DNA of 35,477 nucleotides from Stappia sp. BW2. GTDB lineage: Bacteria > Pseudomonadota > Alphaproteobacteria > Rhizobiales > Stappiaceae. The position numbers and the translations under genes are program-made. The DNA lies in NCBI RefSeq assembly GCF_008107695.1, contig NZ_VIRG01000065.1, forward strand, positions 1-35,477. Direction: 5' to 3'. Positions 30,552-35,477 of this stretch are shown here, one piece after another; the stretch's first letter is position 1, and each line of letters begins with the position of its first letter. The notes under the pieces were generated by a model. The model saw nothing but the letters and a program-made list of their open reading frames with translations, did no database searches and was not told where the DNA came from.

Positions 30552-30590
30552 CCCCGCCAGCGCCTGCGGACGCTGGCGGGGTTTCATTTT
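30552..30590 (+). terminator. Rho-independent terminator (copy 2 of an identical pair)
   Basis: The same arms, loop and TTTCATTT tail as at 28429-28467, here ending the endonuclease transcript just before the convergent XRE gene's stop at 30601. Thirty-eight bases are identical between the copies. Confidence 0.85.
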
Positions 30591-30600
30591 GTGCAAGCAA

Positions 30601-31542
30601 CTAGCGATTTTCCTGTTGTCGCGCCTCGTTTTCGTACTCTTCCAACATGCTCTTGTGCACATCGATGATGTCGAGCAATGGCAAGTCAATCAGTGAGATA
30701 TTCGCGGCCGGGAAGAACGATTCAAACTCACCGAATTGATGGGATAATTCAAATGCGGCCGGGGGCTCTCCCTCGCCCGCGTCAATTGCGTTTATCGCAT
30801 CGTAGGCATTTTGCTCGTCCACCCAATAGCTGGTTTCGTTGCCGTCGATGTCGAAGATGTGGGCGCTATGGACAAGGTCTAGCGCACTCTCTTGGTCCAG
30901 ATTTTTTTCAGAGACAAAGGCAGCAATGGCAGAGCGGTACTTCTTGGAGGTGCCTTTCTGCCAGGCTTTTTCATCGTCGCATGAAGCCCATTCACTAAGG
31001 CCGCGGTACAGTTCGAGAGGCCATCCCGTGATCGCGTCACCGATGTCGACAAAATCTCCGGTCTCTGGTTCGTCGTGTTCTTCCGCAAGCAGCCAGATCC
31101 GGCGCATAGCTTTAGGGTTCACGATCAGTGCGCGATTGTTAAGCGTTGTGACAGTGAACCACTTCACTTGCGTTTGAAGGATTTCGCCGTTCAGGGCGTC
31201 TCTGATCTCTTCGCGCTGCGAGGCAGAAATCGGATACCATTTGATATGTTCCCGGTCCTTCATTTTAAGTCCCAGGTTTCCCCAACAGCCGTCGAACTCT
31301 TCGGCCAGCGCGTCTGCATTTGGAATTGAAACGGTGAGCTTGTTGCTCGGGCTTATCCCTTCAAGCCCGAGAATGTCGTCAACGCTGCAACCGAATATCA
31401 TTGCCATGTCTCGCAGCGCGTCGATGCCCGGTTCTGTCGCCCCGCTCTCCCACCTGGATACGGTCTGTTGTGTCCTGCTGAGCAGTTTCGCCAAGTCGCC
31501 TTGGCTCCAGTTCATCTTCTCACGCAACTCTTTGATCTTCAT
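30601..31542 (-). CDS. XRE-family regulator with unknown C-terminal domain
   Basis: A 313-residue protein. Residues 1-58 are a Cro/C1-type helix-turn-helix (LREKMNWSQGDLAKLLSRTQ, then QTVSRWESG). Residues 70-313 are soluble and unrecognised, with WFTVTTLNNRALIVNPKAMR and an acidic C-terminal half. An additional sensing domain of this length is common in regulators of defence loci. The start at 31542 lies about 20 bases from a cluster of palindromes (31564-31621), which would be its operators. It diverges from the Abi-type gene at 31893 and probably controls both. Confidence 0.8.
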   Translation of the reverse strand: MKIKELREKMNWSQGDLAKLLSRTQQTVSRWESGATEPGIDALRDMAMIFGCSVDDILGLEGISPSNKLTVSIPNADALAEEFDGCWGNLGLKMKDREHIKWYPISASQREEIRDALNGEILQTQVKWFTVTTLNNRALIVNPKAMRRIWLLAEEHDEPETGDFVDIGDAITGWPLELYRGLSEWASCDDEKAWQKGTSKKYRSAIAAFVSEKNLDQESALDLVHSAHIFDIDGNETSYWVDEQNAYDAINAIDAGEGEPPAAFELSHQFGEFESFFPAANISLIDLPLLDIIDVHKSMLEEYENEARQQENR

Positions 31543-31563
31543 GTTGCTTCACGCAATTTGTGT

Positions 31564-31621
31564 GTGTTGGAACACGGTTAGCGTGTTTTATGGTGTTACG
31601 CAATATGTGTGTTGCAAACAC
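31564..31621. promoter_or_regulatory. Operator array upstream of the XRE gene
   Basis: Two near-identical palindromes, GTGTTGGAACAC (31564-31575) and GTGTTGCAAACAC (31609-31621), lie 45 bases apart, each preceded by an ACGCAA-TTTGTGTG or ACGCAATATGTGTG word. A degenerate GTGTT...GTGTT pair lies between them. This fits cooperative binding of an XRE dimer regulating its own promoter. The -10/-35 boxes cannot be fixed. Confidence 0.6.
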
Positions 31622-31892
31622 GCCGTTGTTGTTTTCTTCCGTGGCGACGACCTGCGGCTATGAATGGCGGGCCCAAACATGTGCTCTTGAGCGTGCCACG
31701 AAGCGAGCGTTCGTTGCGCGGCGAGAGAAGGTCCATAGAGGGCGGAATGCGGAAGTTTGCTGTGGTGCAAACATTTATTCGTATTATCCCATTAATGGAC
31801 ATTCGAGGTGGTTACTCGAGCCGCAAGGTAAAACTTGTGGTTCAAGGAAAAGGCGATACGTTACATTTAGTCTAGAGCATGAATGAGAAAAC
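31622..31892. other. Remainder of the XRE/Abi intergenic region
   Basis: This is the second part of the 350-base gap 31543-31892, between the operator array and the rightward Abi gene. It contains no supported gene. ATTAATGGAC and TCGTATTATCCC around 31780 are AT-rich and may be part of the Abi promoter. A short GGCGGAATGCGG region recalls the other degraded spacers. Confidence 0.35.
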
Positions 31893-33176
31893 GTGACGGA
31901 GCCTGAACGCATGCGATATCTCAGTATCCGACGTGAGATTGAGGGTGCCCTGCCGACGGTCGCGGAGTTGCTCCGTCAGAAAGACGAAAAAGACGCTCTC
32001 CTCGTTATCATGCAGGCAGAGATTGAGCTGGCCGAGACGGAACCTGATAGCTTGGATTACGGAACGGATCTCTGGACCGTCTATCTCCGTGTTCCGGTTA
32101 GTGTCTTCGTGTCAATCGAGAGCCATTGTGTTCGCATTGCCGACACCATCACGAAAAATATTTATCTAGTTGTCAGGAGGGAAAACGATTTCTCGGTAAG
32201 AACTGAAATTGCGCCGATGCTGGCGGCACCGCCGGGACGGAGGGTCCCAGATGGCAAAATCAGCAAGCGAACGCGCGCTGCGGTCCTTGACGAAATGCGA
32301 GCGCGCGAGACTGTGTGGTTCGGCGCCCTGAGCGAAGTGAGCTTCCTGAGCCGCATCTTCGATCTGCCCGCAATGCCGTCGTTGGATAGTCGATTTGAAA
32401 ACGCGGAAAGTGATATCTGGCAGCATTGCGTGAACAATGACGACTGGCCTCTGGATTGGATCTACAGTGATCGCCGGTTTGACCTACAAGCCGTTAATCA
32501 GGATGTCTTTCTGAAGTTCATCTGCGAAGTGATCCATCCTATCGTTCGCAAGGATGACGTCGAGCAGGAAGTGCTGGCACGTGCCTTCAACGGACACCTT
32601 CGCAATGACGGTTGGGAGCTAGTCGAGGATACGATCATCAACGGGAGGCCTGATTATGTCGCACAGCGCAAGATCCATGCTCTGGGAAGATCCCTGCAAC
32701 GCATCAAGGCCGTTGCCGCTACTTTGAACTCAGACGCCCTCTACGAGGACCTGCAGCGCCTTGAGCGCATAGGCGACAGCGAACCCGGTGAGGCCATTGC
32801 CTTGGCTAAAGAGATCGTAGAGAGCTGTTGTAAATTGATCTTAGATGATCGGGAGGTCGAGTACCTCGAAAAAGCGGAGATCCCGGAGCTGCTGAAGCTC
32901 CTCCGTGAAAATATCAAGATCATGCCCAATGGGATAGCCGAAAATGCCAGAGGAGCGAAGGAAATCAAAGGTATTCTGACAAGCCTTGGGAACATCGCTC
33001 ACATGCTGGCGCCTTTGAGAAATGTCTACGGTAAGGGTCACGGCCGGGGCAGAGACTTCAAAGGACTCCAGCCCCGTCATGCTCGCCTGGCGATCGGGTC
33101 CGCTAGTACCTTCGTGGACTTCGTACTGGACCGACATCTATCTCAGTTGAGGTCCTCAACCAATAGAACCGACTAA
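31893..33176 (+). CDS. Abortive-infection family protein (Abi_C domain)
   Basis: A 427-residue protein. The C-terminus (about 335-420) carries LRNVYGKGHGRG, then GLQPRHARLAIGSASTFVDF, the pattern of the Abi_C domain found in abortive-infection and related HEPN-like anti-phage proteins. The middle part (DLQAVNQDVFLKFICEVIHP, then FNGHLRNDGWEL) resembles the N-terminal module that often goes with it. The first 150 residues are not recognised. GTG 31893 has little ribosome site; ATG 31911 with GGAG upstream is a plausible alternative. It shares the regulatory region with the XRE gene and lies next to a restriction system, so a defence role is likely. Confidence 0.75.
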   Translation: MTEPERMRYLSIRREIEGALPTVAELLRQKDEKDALLVIMQAEIELAETEPDSLDYGTDLWTVYLRVPVSVFVSIESHCVRIADTITKNIYLVVRRENDFSVRTEIAPMLAAPPGRRVPDGKISKRTRAAVLDEMRARETVWFGALSEVSFLSRIFDLPAMPSLDSRFENAESDIWQHCVNNDDWPLDWIYSDRRFDLQAVNQDVFLKFICEVIHPIVRKDDVEQEVLARAFNGHLRNDGWELVEDTIINGRPDYVAQRKIHALGRSLQRIKAVAATLNSDALYEDLQRLERIGDSEPGEAIALAKEIVESCCKLILDDREVEYLEKAEIPELLKLLRENIKIMPNGIAENARGAKEIKGILTSLGNIAHMLAPLRNVYGKGHGRGRDFKGLQPRHARLAIGSASTFVDFVLDRHLSQLRSSTNRTD

Positions 33177-33491
33177 ATCGAATGGCCAGTGATCTTGCGC
33201 TTGCGTCGAATGACAGCAATGACTAGCCGCTGCCTTGCGACGAGCAAACAAACGACCGCTTTAGGCCGGGAATGACGTGAACTGCAGGTAATTACGCGCT
33301 CACCCTGATCGCGATTCCGCAAGTCCGCTCCCAGCCCCGAGCGACGTGAGCATCAGGCGACCGTGGGCGCGCAGTGGCTATGCGCTGTGGCCGGAAGATG
33401 AGACATGCAATTGAGGCGAACCGGTGCCGCAACGGCGCCCTAATGGATCGGCGTCAACTCGTCAGGGAGGTGGGCTTAGCGGAGCTTTCGG
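33177..33491. other. Spacer between convergent genes
   Basis: This 315-base gap lies between the Abi and nuclease-domain genes. Words such as AAACGACCGCTTTAGGCCGG and GCGCAGTGGCTATGCGCTG resemble the decayed spacers elsewhere. There is no gene or strong terminator hairpin that I can support. Confidence 0.4.
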
Positions 33492-35159
33492 TCAGACCGG
33501 AATTTGTATCCCAAGCCTGCTCAACCGCCCTCTGAGTTCTTCAGAGTGGATGGGTGCGTCATATGGCCATTCCAGAAGCCTGACATCGTGGAATCGCAAA
33601 AGCTTTCTCTTACGCTCGTCGCGGGCCTGGGTCGCTATCAGGCCTTCCTGGCCTCCGAACAGATCGACAGCCTGGTAATGCTGTTGGCCTTGGTACTCGA
33701 TGGCAAGCCTCTCTTCCGAAACAAAAATATCAACGGACTGGAGGCCCAGGAACCCTGCTCTCCACTGATGGACGGCTGAGGGCCAGTAGTTTCTCACCAA
33801 ATCCAGAAGCGCTACTTCCGAAACCCAGCCTCGGCCGATTTCTGGAATGGATCGGTCCCGTCGAAAGGCGTTTTCGGCTGCCAGCATGTAGCTGGCGAAA
33901 CTCTGTTCCAGGCTGCCCTCTCCTATATCGATATTGACAGAAAATATACGTCCCCGGGGGCCACCCGGCGTGGTGAAGCTTGAAAGCATCGCCTTCGTGG
34001 CCGGCCAGTCCGATGCGGGCGGCCAAGGAGGTAGCATGCACTTCCCGAATTCAGGGTTCAGGCGCGAAATGCTCTCCAGCAGCGGAGGGTCGGCCTGCAG
34101 TTCTGTATCGAGATAGTCCTGAAAGACGGAAAACTCCTCTTCCAGCCTCTCGGCAATCAGTGATTTTCGGATATACTTTCTGGAAAGAAAGATAAGGTCA
34201 TCCGCTCGTGGGACTGAAGAGGTCAGGAACCGTAGGTAGACGACTTCATCGAACAGAATTTCACGTTTTTCGCCGGGCACCTTCTCAACCAGCTGCAATG
34301 CTTCTTCCACCCGATTGTCGTCGGTTAACGCCAGAATATTACGCCAGTCTCCGTCCGGGTCCCATGATGTCACGTCAGTAATGTCCGGAATGTCTTTGGG
34401 TACGCCCTCCTGGTTGTGACCCAGATAGGCGTCTCCCATTACCCTCGCCTGCCAAGTGTAGCCGCGAGCATTGCCATTGTCGGAGACTATGCGTGCCCAT
34501 GGGAGTTCCGGTGGTAATGGATTCGGATGCCAAGATGCTCCTGGCTCCACACCCTCTGGCCGCATCTCATAACCAATGTCGAAGCCTGCCTTCTTCAGGT
34601 CGCCCCCCATCAGATCACCGATAGTCTCAACAATTCTTTCGAAAAGCTTTACTTGATCCGAGGGAAGGCCAACAGATAGCAAAACACGGCCTTTGCTTGA
34701 AGTCTGCCTTGAAACGAACGAGGCATGTTCTGCCATCTTGACTGCTCTTTGTCGCCTGATGCCCTGTCCTTCCAAGAAATGGATTCTGTGCGTGATGCTT
34801 TTGGGAAACGCGGGGTATGTCAGGGGGGCGGGGGTGTATGTCTTTGAAGGCCGCTTCTTAGGTGGCGGCTCAGGTCCATACTCTTCGAGAAGCTCACCAC
34901 ACATTTTGGAAAGTGTGGAGTAATGTGTGGCGCTATCACTGCTTTCCGGGCGTTTGGCCGACAGCGTTCGATAGTACTTCTGCCATCGAGACAACTTTTT
35001 TCTGTGAAACTCACGGTCAAATTTGTTCTTCAGGCTTTTTTCGGCGAGCTTCACAGCTTCGCGGAAGTCACTCAGGCCTGCATCACCATCTTTGGGACTG
35101 GGTGGCTTCAAAGTCATCAATAGGTCTCCGTTTTTATCGCTTTTCAATATACCGTTCAT
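33492..35159 (-). CDS. Large protein with C-terminal PD-(D/E)XK-like nuclease domain
   Basis: ATG 35159 follows GGAG at five bases, so I reject the longer frame from 35294; this gives 555 residues. Residues about 1-100 are basic and helical (LKNKFDREFHRKKLSRWQKY). Residues 100-440 are unrecognised, with helical repeats possible. Residues about 450-545 look like a Vsr/DUF559-type nuclease fold: SEVALLDLVRNYWP (Glu), then LQSVDIFVSEERLAIEYQGQ with the Asp and Glu-x-Gln metal residues, then HY and a later KLLRFHDVRLLEWPYD. The Glu-Tyr-Gln form is typical of these enzymes. With the neighbouring Abi and restriction genes, a defence function is the leading guess. It could instead be a mobile-element nuclease. 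Confidence 0.6.
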   Translation of the reverse strand: MNGILKSDKNGDLLMTLKPPSPKDGDAGLSDFREAVKLAEKSLKNKFDREFHRKKLSRWQKYYRTLSAKRPESSDSATHYSTLSKMCGELLEEYGPEPPPKKRPSKTYTPAPLTYPAFPKSITHRIHFLEGQGIRRQRAVKMAEHASFVSRQTSSKGRVLLSVGLPSDQVKLFERIVETIGDLMGGDLKKAGFDIGYEMRPEGVEPGASWHPNPLPPELPWARIVSDNGNARGYTWQARVMGDAYLGHNQEGVPKDIPDITDVTSWDPDGDWRNILALTDDNRVEEALQLVEKVPGEKREILFDEVVYLRFLTSSVPRADDLIFLSRKYIRKSLIAERLEEEFSVFQDYLDTELQADPPLLESISRLNPEFGKCMLPPWPPASDWPATKAMLSSFTTPGGPRGRIFSVNIDIGEGSLEQSFASYMLAAENAFRRDRSIPEIGRGWVSEVALLDLVRNYWPSAVHQWRAGFLGLQSVDIFVSEERLAIEYQGQQHYQAVDLFGGQEGLIATQARDERKRKLLRFHDVRLLEWPYDAPIHSEELRGRLSRLGIQIPV

Positions 35160-35429
35160 GTCACTCCGTGGAATCTGAAAAGGCCGCACAGGTCCGCGAC
35201 GGGGGGAGGACAAAACGGTCGCACGTGTCCTGATCCAGTCCGCTCCCTGCGGACAGCTGATGTCGGCCAGTCTAAAAATGCTGCACGCTGCCACGGAAGA
35301 CCGGTTAGGGGAAGCTGCGGTGCAGCGATGGCCCTCTTGGCCAATGACCGGTAATGGGATGTGTCGGCTGCTTCCCCACCGTTGGGTTATCCTTATCCGG
35401 GATCAACCGCGCAACAAGGAGAAGCAGCC
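35160..35429 (+). other. Structured leader before a probable IS110-type transposase
   Basis: This is the non-coding region before the last start codon. A long-range stem pairs GGGGAAGC (35308-35315) with GCTTCCCC (35370-35377), enclosing GGCC-rich sequence. A further GTCCGC/GCGGAC stem lies at 35238-35254. In the IS110 group the left-end non-coding DNA encodes the bridge RNA that guides recombination, which makes this leader a candidate. The element boundary is not visible. Confidence 0.35.
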
Positions 35430-35477
35430 ATGTGTGCAAAGAAGACAGGAAGCATCGAAGACCTCGCCGTCGTCGGG
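35430..35477 (+). CDS. Probable IS110-family transposase, N-terminus only
   Basis: The ATG at 35430 follows AAGGAG and opens MCAKKTGSIEDLAVVG, where the window ends. Many IS110-family transposases begin with a short basic lead and then VVGIDLAKN, where the Asp is catalytic, and this fragment stops just where that motif would begin. Sixteen codons cannot prove the family; the structured leader supports it. Confidence 0.4.
   Translation, partial: MCAKKTGSIEDLAVVG

Noticed and set aside
35160..35294. N-terminal extension of the nuclease-domain protein
   Set aside because: The extension is low in protein-like character; ATG 35159 has a GGAG site at good spacing.
1..35477. CRISPR arrays, tRNA or rRNA genes
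   Set aside because: No regularly spaced direct repeats, cloverleaf signatures or ribosomal RNA sequence was seen on either strand.

Overview
The window looks like part of a plasmid or chromid of a marine-type alphaproteobacterium (Rhodobacterales or Stappiaceae-like). This is inferred from the RepC-type initiators, the compact roseobacter-style tyrosine recombinase, the GFA and MerR proteins, moderately high GC and many decayed intergenic spacers. Two RepC signals lie on one molecule. One is the last 43 codons of a RepC at the very start. The other is a complete, lone repC at 26094-27446, preceded by a countertranscribed-RNA module and with no repA or repB beside it. This fits a cointegrate or multi-replicon plasmid.

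Layout. Bases 1-5400 are an accessory patchwork: a RepC tail, an MFS transporter relic, an Excalibur protein, a secreted nuclease, small membrane proteins, an IS30 relic with an in-frame stop, a GFA protein, a phospholipase A2-like protein, a hypothetical protein and a GNAT acetyltransferase. Bases 5400-13500 carry solitary genes separated by long degraded spacers: a MerR regulator, a PhnP-like metallo-hydrolase, kdsA, a multi-TM protein, a tyrosine recombinase, a small conserved protein and an RTX-repeat protein.

The most distinctive locus is 13329-21936. A trypsin-like protease and a 69-aa partner are transcribed leftward. Diverging from them is a tightly packed five-gene operon: an arthropod-type hemocyanin/phenoloxidase-like type 3 copper protein with all six copper histidines, a VioB-type ferritin-like diiron protein, a short LodA-like (CTQ quinoprotein family) protein, a radical SAM/SPASM enzyme and a LodB/QhpG-like flavoprotein. 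The last two junctions are GTGA stop/start overlaps. The gene content suggests that the LodA-like protein is modified jointly by a radical SAM enzyme and a flavin monooxygenase, resembling a mixture of the lod and qhp maturation systems, and acts with copper and diiron oxidases. I know of no described system with this exact set.

Bases 22446-27446 hold a second nuclease paralogue, a leftward three-gene group (M48 protease and two proteins of unknown function), the ctRNA and repC. Bases 27498-33176 hold a small protein, a nested palindrome, a lipoprotein, a complete PvuII-type restriction-modification system (methyltransferase, C controller with C-box, endonuclease) lying between two identical 38-bp terminators, an XRE regulator with its own operator array, and an Abi_C-type abortive-infection protein. 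Bases 33492-35159 encode a large protein with a C-terminal PD-(D/E)XK-like nuclease domain. The window ends in the first codons of a probable IS110-family transposase with a structured leader. The right third therefore reads as a defence island next to the replication module.
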